Below, one piece after another: positions 7,406 to 15,523 of a stretch of 41,794 bases of DNA. Where the stretch lies: assembly GCA_035532535.1 (NCBI GenBank), contig DATKQT010000010.1:1-41794 (forward strand), given 5' to 3'. Made by a program: the position numbers and the translations under genes. Source of the DNA: Palsa-739 sp035532535. Lineage in GTDB: Bacteria; Actinomycetota; Thermoleophilia; Gaiellales; Gaiellaceae. Under the pieces are notes generated by a model. The model was not told where the DNA came from. It did not search any database and saw only the letters and a list, made by a program, of their open reading frames with translations. How positions within the stretch are numbered: position 1 is the first letter of the stretch; each line of letters starts with the position of its first letter.

Positions 7406-7990
7406 ATGATCACGGCACGGAAGGTCGGCAAGCGCTTCGGCGACAAGCGAGTCCTGCGGGGGGTCGACCTCGACGTCGCCCGCGGCGCGTTCGCCGTCGT
7501 CACCGGCCCGAACGGCTCCGGCAAGACCACGCTGCTCCGCCTGTGCGCGGGGCTCGCCGTTCCGAGCGAGGGCGAGCTCGAGGTCGACGCTCCCCGTTCC
7601 GCCGTCGGCTATCTCGCGCACGAGCCGCTCGTCTACCGCGAGCTGACCGCGCTCGAGAACCTCGATCTGTACGGCCGGCTCTACCGCGTGGCCGAACGGC
7701 GGGAGCGAATCGGGATGCTCCTCGAGCGGTTCGGGCTTTGGGACGTGCGCCACGATCGCGTCGCCTCCTATTCCCGCGGGATGACGCAGCGGCTCGCGCT
7801 CTGTCGCGTGCTGCTGCACGAGCCGGAGCTGCTCGTGCTCGACGAGCCGTACACCGCGCTCGACACCGCCGGTGCCGAGCTCCTGGACGCTCAGCTCGCG
7901 GAGCTGCGGGGCGAGCGCACCGTGCTCGTCTCCACCCACGACCCGGATCGCGTCGCGCGACTGGCGACGCAGCGACTCGCACTCGCATGA
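7406..7990 (+). CDS. ccmA: Heme exporter ATP-binding protein CcmA
   Basis: 194 residues, ATG start. ABC ATPase: Walker A GPNGSGKTT at about 34-42, signature YSRGMTQRLALC, Walker B LLVLDEP, and switch His in STHD. The small size, the absence of other domains and direct linkage to CcmB- and CcmC-like genes identify it as the ATPase of the CcmABCD complex. In system I, that complex uses ATP hydrolysis to release heme-loaded chaperone for cytochrome c maturation. Joined to ccmB by an ATGA overlap. Transcription probably starts at or next to the ATG (see 7393-7399). Confidence 0.88.
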   Translation: MITARKVGKRFGDKRVLRGVDLDVARGAFAVVTGPNGSGKTTLLRLCAGLAVPSEGELEVDAPRSAVGYLAHEPLVYRELTALENLDLYGRLYRVAERRERIGMLLERFGLWDVRHDRVASYSRGMTQRLALCRVLLHEPELLVLDEPYTALDTAGAELLDAQLAELRGERTVLVSTHDPDRVARLATQRLALA

Positions 7991-8625
7991 CGTACTTCGC
8001 CGACGTGGGCGCGCTGGCGCGCAAGGATCTGTTGCTCGAGCTCCGCGCGCGCGACACCTTGCCGGCGATGCTGCTCTTCGTCGTCGCGACGTTCGTCGTC
8101 TTTCACTTCTCCCTGCCGGCCCACTCGTCGCAGCTGGCGGCGAGCGGCCTGCTGTGGGTGGCGATTCTCTTCACTGCTCTGCTCGGTCTGGGACGCGCGT
8201 TCGTTCCCGAACGCGAGCAGCGCGTGCTCGACGGTCTCGTGCTCGCGCCCTGCGACCGCAGCGCCATCTGGCTCGCGAAGAGCATCGCCACGCTCGCGTT
8301 CCTCGGTGCGGCGGAGCTCGTCGCCCTCCCCCTGTTCGCGCTCTTCTTCCACGGGCTCAGCGGCGCAACCGTCGCCGGCGTCGTGCTCGCCGACATCGGC
8401 ATCTGCGCCGTGGGAACGTTCCTCGGCGCGATGGCGGTCGCCACGCGCGCCCGCGATCTCCTTCTCCCACTCCTGTTCCTCCCGCTTGCCATCCCGATCG
8501 TCGTCGGTGGCGTAGGCGCAAGCGTCGTCGGCTCGCCGGGACGCTATCTCGCCTTTCTCGCGCTCTACGACGTGCTCTTCGGCTTGCTGTGCTGGGCGAC
8601 CTTCGAGTACGTCGTAACGGAATAA
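7987..8625 (+). CDS. ccmB: Heme exporter membrane subunit CcmB
   Basis: 212 residues with about six TM helices, ATG overlapping the ccmA stop. CcmB features are the N-terminal LARKDLLLELRARDTLPAMLLF and the segment GLGRAFVPEREQRVLDGLVLAPC, followed by helices rich in Leu, Val and Gly. It is the permease partner of CcmA in the cytochrome c maturation ABC complex. Its TAA stop shares one base with the ccmC start (TAATG), showing tight coupling. Confidence 0.9.
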   Translation: MTYFADVGALARKDLLLELRARDTLPAMLLFVVATFVVFHFSLPAHSSQLAASGLLWVAILFTALLGLGRAFVPEREQRVLDGLVLAPCDRSAIWLAKSIATLAFLGAAELVALPLFALFFHGLSGATVAGVVLADIGICAVGTFLGAMAVATRARDLLLPLLFLPLAIPIVVGGVGASVVGSPGRYLAFLALYDVLFGLLCWATFEYVVTE

Positions 8626-9314
8626 TGAGGACGGTGTTCCGGTTGTATCGCGTCCCGGTTCCCGCCCTGGCGGTCGCATCCCTCGTGCTCATGACGGCCG
8701 CGCTCACGCTCGTGTTCTACGTCGCCCCGAACGACGCGAACCAGGGCTTCTCGCAGCGCATCTTCTATTTCCACGTGTCCATCGCCTTCACCGCGTACGC
8801 GTGCTTCGCCGCCGGAGCGTGGAAGGCGCTTCGCTATCTCTGGAAGCGGGATCAGCTCGCCGATCTCGAGAGTTACGTCGCCGTGCACCAGGGGGTGATA
8901 TTCGGGACACTCGTGCTGCTCACCGGCTCCATCTGGGCGAAGATCTCCTGGGGGCACTGGTGGCTCTGGGGGGAAGACGAGCTCGTGCTCTTCCTCGTCC
9001 TTTTCCTCTTCTACTGTGCCTACTTCATGCTGCGCTTCTCGGTCGACCCGGGACCTCAGCGCGCGAACTTCTCCGCCGTCTACGCGCTCTTCGGCGTCGT
9101 GCTCATCCCCGTCAGCTTCCTCGCCATCCGCATTGCGAAGAGCTTCGTCCATCCGGAGGTGTTCACGTTGCACGGCCCGAACTTCGGCGGCTGGATCCTC
9201 GTCACCTACTGCGTTGCGCAGGCCGCGCTCCTCGTGTTCGCACACACGCTGTACCGCGTCGAGCTCGCGAGCAAGCGACTCGACGCGCGTCTGCGCGAGC
9301 TGAGGCTCGCATGA
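8625..9314 (+). CDS. ccmC: Heme handling protein CcmC
   Basis: 229 residues, about six TM helices. It has the Trp-rich heme-presentation motif of the heme handling protein superfamily, here SWGHWWLWGEDE between TM helices. Two His positions flank it (IFYFHVSIAF near the N-terminal side and TLHGPNFGG on the C-terminal side) and probably ligate heme. In system I, CcmC passes heme to the chaperone CcmE. The third Trp-side residue pattern (WGED) differs from the common WWDARLT. Neighbours ccmB and the small ccmD-like gene overlap it by 1 and 4 bp. Confidence 0.9.
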   Translation: MRTVFRLYRVPVPALAVASLVLMTAALTLVFYVAPNDANQGFSQRIFYFHVSIAFTAYACFAAGAWKALRYLWKRDQLADLESYVAVHQGVIFGTLVLLTGSIWAKISWGHWWLWGEDELVLFLVLFLFYCAYFMLRFSVDPGPQRANFSAVYALFGVVLIPVSFLAIRIAKSFVHPEVFTLHGPNFGGWILVTYCVAQAALLVFAHTLYRVELASKRLDARLRELRLA

Positions 9315-9487
9315 CGACCGCGGAGACATACGTCACCGCTGCGTACTGTGTCGTCTTCGCAGGAGTGCTCGTATATGTCGTGATCATGGCCCTGAAGCTG
9401 CAGCGTCTCGAGCGCGAAGTGGATTCGCTCGAGCGCGCGGCGCACACGGCACCGGAGGACGAGCGGGAGACGATTGAAGTTGGCTGA
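9311..9487 (+). CDS. ccmD: CcmD-like small membrane protein
   Basis: 58 residues, ATGA overlap with ccmC. One TM helix (about residues 8-28) is followed by a charged, probably coiled-coil tail (LQRLEREVDSLERA) on the cytoplasmic side. Size, topology and position directly after ccmC match CcmD, the small protein that holds CcmE to the CcmABC complex. Sequence conservation in CcmD is low, so the call rests on position and topology. Confidence 0.72.
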   Translation: MTTAETYVTAAYCVVFAGVLVYVVIMALKLQRLEREVDSLERAAHTAPEDERETIEVG

Positions 9488-10265
9488 GCTGCTCTTCTGG
9501 CCTGCGCTCCTGCTGTACGGCGAGGCCGCTGTCGGCTACTTCGGCGATGCGCGCCGCCCCGGTCTCGCGGGACGCGCGGCCACGTGGGGCGTGCGGCTCG
9601 GCTGGCTCGTGCAGACAGCGCTGCTCGGCGTGCAGGCCTCGCGCGACGACGGCTTCCCGTGGGGCACGTGGGCGGCATCGCTCAATCTCTTCGTCTGGTT
9701 CGTTGTCGGGGCGTATCTCATCTGGGGCTGCCGCCGGCCGTACCGGCTGCTCGGCCTCGTCGTGATGCCGCTCGCGGCCGTGCTGCTCGTCGTCGCCCGG
9801 GCCGGCGGTGGAACGGGCGTCGGCGGCCGAAGCCATTACTCGAACCTCTTCCTCGTGCTGCACGTCGGCCTCGTGCTCGCCGCGTTCGCCGGCTTCACCC
9901 TCGCCGCCGCGCTGTCCGGCCTCTATCTCTGGCAGGAGCGCCGGCTGAAGCGACGCGAGACGACCATCCTGCGCCGTCCGGCGCCCTCGCTCGCCGTGCT
10001 CGACCGGCTCGCGGGCCGCACCGTCCTCGTGTCCGTCCCGGCGCTGACCCTCGGGATCGGCGTCGGCATCGCCCGGCTCGTCAGCCGCGGCGACCGGATC
10101 GACGCTCTCGTCATCGCGACACTCGTGACCTGGGTCGTCTGGACCGGATATCTCGGCGCGCGCGCCGCCGGCTGGTCCGGCCGGCGTGCCGCGTACATCG
10201 CACTTGCCGGCTTCGCGCTCGTGATCGTCGTCCGGCTTGCCCTCCCCGCGACCCACTTCGGATGA
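9474..10265 (+). CDS. hemX: HemX/CcsA-like integral membrane protein
   Basis: 263 residues from TTG 9474, overlapping ccmD by 14 bp; about eight TM helices. Similarity is to the CcsA/HemX family: VLHVGLVLAAFAGFTLAAALSGLYLWQERRL carries the conserved His and the helix leading to the QERxLK loop. The Trp-rich WxWDPKE heme-binding segment of true CcsA proteins is not visible, so the HemX branch fits better. HemX lies beside hemA in Bacillus and affects glutamyl-tRNA reductase level, and here too hemA follows immediately (ATGA overlap). A role in cytochrome c assembly next to ccmABCD remains possible. Confidence 0.72.
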   Translation: MKLAELLFWPALLLYGEAAVGYFGDARRPGLAGRAATWGVRLGWLVQTALLGVQASRDDGFPWGTWAASLNLFVWFVVGAYLIWGCRRPYRLLGLVVMPLAAVLLVVARAGGGTGVGGRSHYSNLFLVLHVGLVLAAFAGFTLAAALSGLYLWQERRLKRRETTILRRPAPSLAVLDRLAGRTVLVSVPALTLGIGVGIARLVSRGDRIDALVIATLVTWVVWTGYLGARAAGWSGRRAAYIALAGFALVIVVRLALPATHFG

Positions 10266-11431
10266 TGCGCCTCGTTCTCGTCGGAACCTCGCACCATCAC
10301 GCTCCGGTCGAGCTGCGCGAGCGCATCGCGTTCGACTCCAAGCAGGCGCATGCGCTGGCCGAGCGGCTCGGGCGGGCGGTATGCCTGTCGACGTGCAACC
10401 GCACCGAGCTGTACATCGAAACCGAAGACGCCGACGACGCCGAGCGCGGGGCGGTCGAGATCCTGTCGGAGCTCGAGCCTGCGCTGTACCGCCTGCGCGA
10501 CCACGCTGCCGCGCTGCATCTGTTCCGCGTCGCTGCCGGGCTCGACTCGCTCGTTCCGGGTGAGGGCGAGATTCTCGGACAGGTGCGCACGGCCCACGAC
10601 GCAGGCACGGCAGGGCCGCTGCTCGACCGCGTGTTCCGGCACGCGCTGCACGCCGGACGCAAGGTGCGGACGCAGACCGCCATCGGTGAAAGTCCGGCGT
10701 CCGTCTCCTCGGCGGCTGCGGCCCTCGCGGAGCAGGTGTTCGGCAAGCTCGACGGCTGCGACGTTCTGCTCATCGGCGCCGGCAAGGTCAGCGAGCAGGC
10801 CGCGCGCAACCTTCGCACCCGCGGCGCGCGCATCGCGTTCGTCGCCAACAGCAAGACCGACCGCGCGCAGCTCGAGGAGGTGCTCGCCCGCGCCGACGTG
10901 GTGGTCTCTTCGACGACCGCGTCCGGCTTCGTTCTCGACGCCGAGACCGTCGAGCGTGTGCGCCGCGGTCGGCAGCTGCTGCTCATCGACCTCGCAGTCC
11001 CGCGCGATCTCGACCCTGCCATCCACGATCTGAACGGGTGCTATCTCTACGACATCGACGATCTGCAGGCGATCGTGGCCGAGACGCTCGCCGGCCGCCG
11101 CAGCGAGGCGGAGCGGGCAGAGTCGATCGTGGCCGCTGAAGCGGAGAAGTTCCATGAGTGGCAGGCGTCGCTCGACGTCGTTCCGGCGATCGCGTCGCTG
11201 CGCGCCCGCGCGGAGGAGATCCGCGAACAGGAGCTCGCGAAAGCGGAGGGTGTGCTCGGCCGGCTGGACGAGAGCCAGCGGCGTGCGGTCGAGACGGTGA
11301 CGTCTCGAATCGTCGACAAGCTTTTGCACCTCCCGACGGTGCGCCTGAAACAGGCAGCCGCGGCAGCCGATGGGGTGATCTATGCTGACGCTGTGCGGCA
11401 TCTATTCGGTCTCGGCGAGGACGAGCGCTGA
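10262..11431 (+). CDS. hemA: Glutamyl-tRNA reductase HemA
   Basis: 389 residues. This NADPH-dependent enzyme reduces glutamyl-tRNA to glutamate-1-semialdehyde, the first step of C5 tetrapyrrole synthesis. Visible: VGTSHHHAPVELRE at the N-terminus, the catalytic Cys45 in CLSTCNRTELY, the LVPGEGEILGQV loop, a Rossmann motif LIGAGKVSEQAA, and a C-terminal dimerisation helix region with the spinal-helix pattern. Two tandem ATG codons (10262 and 10265) could start it. The first overlaps the hemX stop. Full length for the family. Confidence 0.95.
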   Translation: MMRLVLVGTSHHHAPVELRERIAFDSKQAHALAERLGRAVCLSTCNRTELYIETEDADDAERGAVEILSELEPALYRLRDHAAALHLFRVAAGLDSLVPGEGEILGQVRTAHDAGTAGPLLDRVFRHALHAGRKVRTQTAIGESPASVSSAAAALAEQVFGKLDGCDVLLIGAGKVSEQAARNLRTRGARIAFVANSKTDRAQLEEVLARADVVVSSTTASGFVLDAETVERVRRGRQLLLIDLAVPRDLDPAIHDLNGCYLYDIDDLQAIVAETLAGRRSEAERAESIVAAEAEKFHEWQASLDVVPAIASLRARAEEIREQELAKAEGVLGRLDESQRRAVETVTSRIVDKLLHLPTVRLKQAAAAADGVIYADAVRHLFGLGEDER

Positions 11432-11583
11432 AGCCGCTTCCGTTGCAACTGACCGGGCGGCCTTTACCCCTGCAGGTGCCGACGGCGTTCGTGCGCGTGC
11501 GGCCGCGAGGCGCGTCGCTCTGCGGGCAGGCCGTTCGGCGTCGAGCGCGTTGTGCTGATCCGCGTCGGCAGCCGCGGCAGTAG
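11428..11583 (+). other. Gap in the hem operon with a short CTG-initiated open frame
   Basis: All other junctions from ccmA to hemD overlap, but 120 bp separate hemA from hemC. An open frame runs from CTG 11428 (overlapping the hemA TGA, as at 3754 and 5576) to TAG 11581-11583 inside hemC. It would encode about 51 residues starting MKPLPLQLTGRP. That beginning faintly resembles the N-terminus of precorrin-2 dehydrogenase, but the glycine-rich NAD loop is absent. It could be a decayed gene, a leader peptide, or chance in GC-rich DNA. I see no clear promoter for hemC here. Confidence 0.25.
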
Positions 11584-12385
11584 GCTCGCGCTGACCCAGG
11601 CCGAGCTCGCGTCCGCGCGGCTCCGTGCGCCCGGGATCGAGATCGCACTCGTTCCGATCACGACCGCCGGCGACCGCGACCGCACGAAGCCGTTCGGCGA
11701 GATCGGCGCGCGCGGCGTGTTCGTGAAGGAGCTCGAGGAGGCGCTCCTCGACCACCGCATCGACATCGCCGTGCACTCGGCGAAAGACATGACGTCGACC
11801 GACACCGAAGGGCTCCAGGTCGGCGCGTACCTGGCGCGCGAGGATCCGCGCGATGCGCTGTGCGGCGCCGCTGCGATCAGGCCGGGCATGCGGGTCGGCA
11901 CGGCGTCGGCCCGCCGGACTGCGCAGCTGCTCGCGCTCGAGCCGTCGCTGTCGATCGAGCCTCTGCGCGGAAACGTCGAGACGCGTCTGCGCAAGCGCGG
12001 CGAGCGCGGTCTCGACGCGGTCGTGCTCGCAGCGTGCGGTCTCGACCGGCTCGGCCTCGCGCGCGAGATCGGCTACCGGTTCGACCCGGAGGAGGTGCTG
12101 CCGGAGGCAGGGCAGGGCGCGCTCGCGCTGCAGGTGCGCGAGGGCGACGGGCATCTCGTCGCCGCGGCGGATCACGAGGAGACGCGGATGCGCGTCGAAG
12201 CGGAGCGAGCGGTCGTTGCCGCGGTCGGGAGCGGCTGCCTTGCGCCGGTGGGGGCGTATCACGACGGCGTCACGCTGACGGGCCTCATCGCGGCCGAAGA
12301 CGGATCGTGGATCGAGCGGTTGACGGGCGAGGATCCGACCGCGCTCGGCGCGGAACTGGCGGATGCGAGTCGTCGTCACACGTGA
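11552..12385 (+). CDS. hemC: Hydroxymethylbilane synthase (porphobilinogen deaminase) HemC
   Basis: 277 residues from GTG 11552. It polymerises four porphobilinogens to hydroxymethylbilane. Family signatures: IRVGSRGSRLALTQ at the N-terminus, FVKELEEALLDHRIDIAVHSAKDM containing the catalytic Asp region and KD motif, LRGNVETRLRK, and the dipyrromethane cofactor Cys229 in VGSGCLAPVGAY. Slightly shorter than the roughly 300-residue average because the third domain is trimmed. It overlaps hemD by 23 bp. Confidence 0.95.
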   Translation: MLIRVGSRGSRLALTQAELASARLRAPGIEIALVPITTAGDRDRTKPFGEIGARGVFVKELEEALLDHRIDIAVHSAKDMTSTDTEGLQVGAYLAREDPRDALCGAAAIRPGMRVGTASARRTAQLLALEPSLSIEPLRGNVETRLRKRGERGLDAVVLAACGLDRLGLAREIGYRFDPEEVLPEAGQGALALQVREGDGHLVAAADHEETRMRVEAERAVVAAVGSGCLAPVGAYHDGVTLTGLIAAEDGSWIERLTGEDPTALGAELADASRRHT

Positions 12386-12965
12386 GGATGTGGCTGCGCG
12401 GGTCGAGGCGCTCGGCCACGAGCCGGTGCTCTGTCCGTTGATCCGCATCGAGCCTCTCGGAGACGATCCGATCGACGCGTCGGAGTTCGACTGGCTCGTC
12501 GTCACAAGCGCGAACGGCGCGCACGAGCTTGCACGGCGCGGTGTGACCGCGAAGCGGATCGCGGCAATCGGCCCGGCGACGGCCGACGCTCTTCGTGCCG
12601 GCGGGCTGCGCGTCGACCTCGTGCCGCGTACGCACACGCAAGAGGGGCTGCGGGAGGAGTTGCCGCAAGGACGGCTCCTGCTCGCCGCCGCCGACGGCGC
12701 GCGTCGCGACGTGCTCGACGCCGACTTCCTGCCGCTCTACCGGACCGTCGAGCTGCGGCCGGAGGCGCCGGAGGCCGACGTCGCGCTCCTCATGTCGGGG
12801 TCCGCTGCGCGAGCGCTGGCGGCCACCGGTGCCCGCATGCCGGTCGTGGCGATCGGCCCGCAGACGGCAGCGGAGGCACGGAGCGCGGGCCTCGAGGTCG
12901 CCGCCGTTGCCGCGCAGCACGACGTCGACGGCCTCGTCGACGCATTACGGTCGAATCTGGGTTGA
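12363..12965 (+). CDS. hemD: Uroporphyrinogen-III synthase HemD
   Basis: 200 residues, ATG start inside the hemC end. HemD cyclises hydroxymethylbilane to uroporphyrinogen III. Sequence is poorly conserved in this family. Support comes from the start MRVVVTRE, the FDWLVVTSANGAHEL segment, AAIGPATADALRAGG, and a second-domain VVAIGPQTAAEARSAGL matching the conserved Thr-containing loop, plus the position after hemC. It is short compared with the usual 240-260 residues. No methyltransferase domain is fused, so the siroheme branch would have to come from elsewhere. Confidence 0.88.
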   Translation: MRVVVTREDVAARVEALGHEPVLCPLIRIEPLGDDPIDASEFDWLVVTSANGAHELARRGVTAKRIAAIGPATADALRAGGLRVDLVPRTHTQEGLREELPQGRLLLAAADGARRDVLDADFLPLYRTVELRPEAPEADVALLMSGSAARALAATGARMPVVAIGPQTAAEARSAGLEVAAVAAQHDVDGLVDALRSNLG

Positions 12966-13032
12966 GCGGAGCAAGGTTCGTGAGTTCGGCGAGATCGTGA
13001 CGCAGGGTGAAAGACTCGAACCTGGCACCGGT

Positions 13033-13842
13033 ATGAACGGGACTTTCATCACCTTCTTGACCGACTTCGGGCTCCAGGACGACTTCGTGGGCACGTGCCA
13101 CGGCGTGATGAAACGGATCGCGCCCGAGGCGCAGATCATCGACATCACGCACGGCATCCGGCCGGGACGCATCCTGCAAGGCGCGCTCGTGCTCTCGAAC
13201 ACGCTCGCGTACATGCCCGCGGGCGTGCACCTCGCCGTCGTTGATCCCGGCGTCGGCGGGTCCCGCCGGCCGCTCGTGCTCCAGGACGGCGAAGGCCGCC
13301 TGTACGTCGGCCCCGACAACGGCCTCTTGCTGCCCGCGGCCGACCGCTTCGGCGGCGTCGCCGCCGCGCACGAGCTCGCCAATCCGGCGTATGCGCTCGA
13401 GCACGTCTCACGGACGTTCCACGGGCGCGATCTCTTCTCGCCCGCGGCAGCGCACCTCGCCACCGGCGCGCCGATCGCCGAGCTCGGTCCACCGATCGAC
13501 CCTGCCGAGCTCGTCCGCCTCGACGTGCCCGAGCCCGAGATCGACGCTTCGGTGATCCGGGTCACCGTGCTTGCCGTCGACCGCTTCGGGAACGTCTCCC
13601 TCAACCTCACGCGCGAGCACCTCGAGGATGCAGACGTCGTTCCCGGTACGCGGGTCGAGCTGGGCCGTGACGACGACCGTTGGTTCGCCGTCGCCGCGCG
13701 CACGTTCGGCGACGCGCGTGCGGGAGAGCTGATCCTGTACGAGGACAGCTATCGCAATGTCGCGGTGGCCGTTGCACGCGGAAGCGCCGCCGACCTGCTC
13801 GGCGTCGACGAGGGCAGCGCTCTCACCATCACGCCGCAGTGA
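13033..13842 (+). CDS. SAM hydroxide adenosyltransferase (SAM-HAT, DUF62) family
   Basis: 269 residues from ATG 13033. Signature elements are FLTDFGLQDDFVG at the N-terminus, HLAVVDPGVGG, YVGPDNGLLLPA, RTFHGRDLFSPAAAHLA and VLAVDRFGNVSLNL. These define the two-domain family related to fluorinase that hydrolyses S-adenosylmethionine to adenosine and methionine using water or hydroxide. A few in-frame upstream codons could extend the N-terminus, but the conserved start TFITFLTDFG fits the ATG chosen. The methyltransferase that follows overlaps by a GTGA junction, so the pair may share SAM-related physiology. Confidence 0.9.
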   Translation: MNGTFITFLTDFGLQDDFVGTCHGVMKRIAPEAQIIDITHGIRPGRILQGALVLSNTLAYMPAGVHLAVVDPGVGGSRRPLVLQDGEGRLYVGPDNGLLLPAADRFGGVAAAHELANPAYALEHVSRTFHGRDLFSPAAAHLATGAPIAELGPPIDPAELVRLDVPEPEIDASVIRVTVLAVDRFGNVSLNLTREHLEDADVVPGTRVELGRDDDRWFAVAARTFGDARAGELILYEDSYRNVAVAVARGSAADLLGVDEGSALTITPQ

Positions 13843-14432
13843 TCGACGAGAGGCGGATCGCCCGCTGGATCACCGACGTCGTCGTGCGCCGTCCCGTGCT
13901 GTGGCGTCTCCTGCGGCGCCGGATGCGTGACATGTTCGAGCGCATCGCGCCGACGTGGGAGACGCGCATCGGGCCGCACCATCTCGGCGCGCTCCGGCTC
14001 GCACTCGAAGACGTCGCGCCGCCGGTCAGCATCCTGGACGTCGGCACCGGGACGGGTGTCGCTGCGCTGGCCCTCTCGGACTGGTTCCCGTCCGCGGAGG
14101 TGACGGGCGTCGACCTTTCACCCGCCATGCTCGCGGAGGCGGAGCGCAAGGGCGGCCGCGTCCGATACGAAGTGGCGGACGCTGTCGACCTCCCGTTCGC
14201 AGGCGGGTCGTTCGATCTCGTCGTGCTCATGAACGCCGTTCCGTTCTTCGACGAGCTCGCCCGCGTGACGGCACCGGGCGGGACGGTCGCCTTCTCGTTC
14301 TCGCGCGGGGCCGAGACGCCGATCTACGTCGGGAACGAGCGCCTGCAGGCCGAGCTCGGCCGGCGGGGCTTCGCGGATTTTGCGGCCTTCGCCGCCGATC
14401 CGGCGACGGCATTTCGCGCGCGGAAGCGTTAG
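13839..14432 (+). CDS. Class I SAM-dependent methyltransferase
   Basis: 197 residues from GTG 13839. The SAM-binding motif I is ILDVGTGTGVAALAL (about 64-78), motif II is the acidic VTGVDLSPAMLAEAE, and motif III is VADAVDLPFAGGSFDLVVLMNAVPFFDEL. The C-terminal part is brief, with no substrate domain, and ends at RKR. It resembles UbiE/Methyltransf_11 proteins. Substrate is unknown; translational coupling to the SAM-HAT gene is the only contextual clue. A good hairpin terminator follows. Confidence 0.85.
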   Translation: MIDERRIARWITDVVVRRPVLWRLLRRRMRDMFERIAPTWETRIGPHHLGALRLALEDVAPPVSILDVGTGTGVAALALSDWFPSAEVTGVDLSPAMLAEAERKGGRVRYEVADAVDLPFAGGSFDLVVLMNAVPFFDELARVTAPGGTVAFSFSRGAETPIYVGNERLQAELGRRGFADFAAFAADPATAFRARKR

Positions 14433-14485
14433 TCTCCGGCCAACGGACGTTCGCGACACGGTTGCACCGGTCCGGACGCCCTGAG

Positions 14486-14517
14486 GCCCCCGAGATCGCT
14501 CACGCGCACTCGGGGGC
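14486..14517 (+). terminator. Hairpin terminator, 9-bp perfect stem
   Basis: GCCCCCGAG (14486-14494) pairs perfectly with CTCGGGGGC (14509-14517) around a 14-nt loop. The downstream tract (tcgtttcgtg) is only moderately T-rich. It stands between the methyltransferase stop and the GTG of allC, so it probably ends the hem/SAM-HAT transcription unit. Confidence 0.65.
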
Positions 14518-14539
14518 TCGTTTCGTGTAGAGAACGTTC

Positions 14540-15523
14540 GTGCGCCTGCTGGAGCGGATCGAGGAGATCTACGCGATCGGCGATCGCGTCGGCTACTCGC
14601 CGGAGGAAGACCGTGCGCATGACCTTGCCGCGGGCTGGATGCGCGAGGCTGGGCTCGACGTCGAGGCCGACGCCGCAGGCAACCTCATCGGCACCCGCGG
14701 CAACGCGCGCGTGTGGACCGGCTCGCACCTCGACTCCGTCCCGAACGGCGGCCGCTACGACGGGGTGCTCGGCGTACTCGCCGGTATCGAAGCGGCGGAA
14801 CGGATCGACGCGCCCGTTGGCGTCGTCGCGTTCCGCGACGAGGAGCGCGGCTTCGGCGGCAGCCTCGGGCTCGTGCGCAGACCCGACGTCTACGTCGAGG
14901 TGCACATCGAGCAAGGCCCGGTGCTTCTGCGCCGCGAGGAGCCGCTCGGCGTCGTCAGCGCGATCGTCGGTCTCGCGCGCGGCGAGATCGTGCTCGACGG
15001 TGTCGCCGGGCATGCCGGGACGACGCCGATGGAGGGGCGGCACGACGCACTCGTCGATGCCGCCGAGCTCGTGCTTCGCGCGCGCGACGCGGCGCTCTCC
15101 ATCCCCGGAACGGTCGCGACCGTCGGGGAGATCGTGGTGGCGCCAGGCGCCGCCAACGTCATTCCCGAGCGCGCGACCGTCAGTGTCGACGTGCGCGCGC
15201 CCGACCGGGAGCGGCTCGACGCGCTCGTCGCCGCGATCGGCTTCGAGCCCCAGATGGTGGCCGAGCCCGTGGCGATGGACGAGGAGGTGCGTGCGGTGCT
15301 ACGCGAGGAGCTCGAGCGCCGGGATCTCGCCGCACCCGAGCTCGTGTCCGGCGCGGGTCACGATGCCGGTGTGCTCACGGCAGCCGGGGTCCGTTGCGGG
15401 ATGCTCTTCGTCCGGAGCGGCGCCGGCGGCATCAGCCACTCGCCGGACGAGCACAGCGATCCCGAGGACATTGCGCTCGCGGTCGACGTGCTTGCAGCGG
15501 CGCTCTCACGCCTCGCGGAATGA
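14540..15523 (+). CDS. allC: M20-family allantoate amidohydrolase (N-carbamoyl hydrolase), short form
   Basis: 327 residues, GTG start. Zinc ligands and catalytic residues of the M20 Hyu/AllC group are visible: H63 and D65 in GSHLDSVPNGG, D74 in GRYDG, E101/E102 in FRDEERGFG, H122 in VEVHIEQGP, and a C-terminal ISHSPDEH. The family removes carbamoyl nitrogen from allantoate or N-carbamoyl amino acids. The neighbouring urate operon makes allantoate the likeliest substrate. The protein is about 80 residues shorter than usual, chiefly because the stretch between EERGFG and the YVEVHIEQGP motif has collapsed. Ureidopropionase remains an alternative. Its 3' end overlaps the convergent DUF3830 gene by 18 bp. 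Confidence 0.82.
   Translation: MRLLERIEEIYAIGDRVGYSPEEDRAHDLAAGWMREAGLDVEADAAGNLIGTRGNARVWTGSHLDSVPNGGRYDGVLGVLAGIEAAERIDAPVGVVAFRDEERGFGGSLGLVRRPDVYVEVHIEQGPVLLRREEPLGVVSAIVGLARGEIVLDGVAGHAGTTPMEGRHDALVDAAELVLRARDAALSIPGTVATVGEIVVAPGAANVIPERATVSVDVRAPDRERLDALVAAIGFEPQMVAEPVAMDEEVRAVLREELERRDLAAPELVSGAGHDAGVLTAAGVRCGMLFVRSGAGGISHSPDEHSDPEDIALAVDVLAAALSRLAE

Noticed and set aside
12995..13030. tRNA-3'-end-like string on the minus strand (GGTTCGAGTC flanked by a CACC...)
   Set aside because: The supposed T-stem halves do not pair, and no D-arm, anticodon arm or acceptor partner is found nearby. Chance similarity is likelier than a tRNA or an attachment-site remnant.
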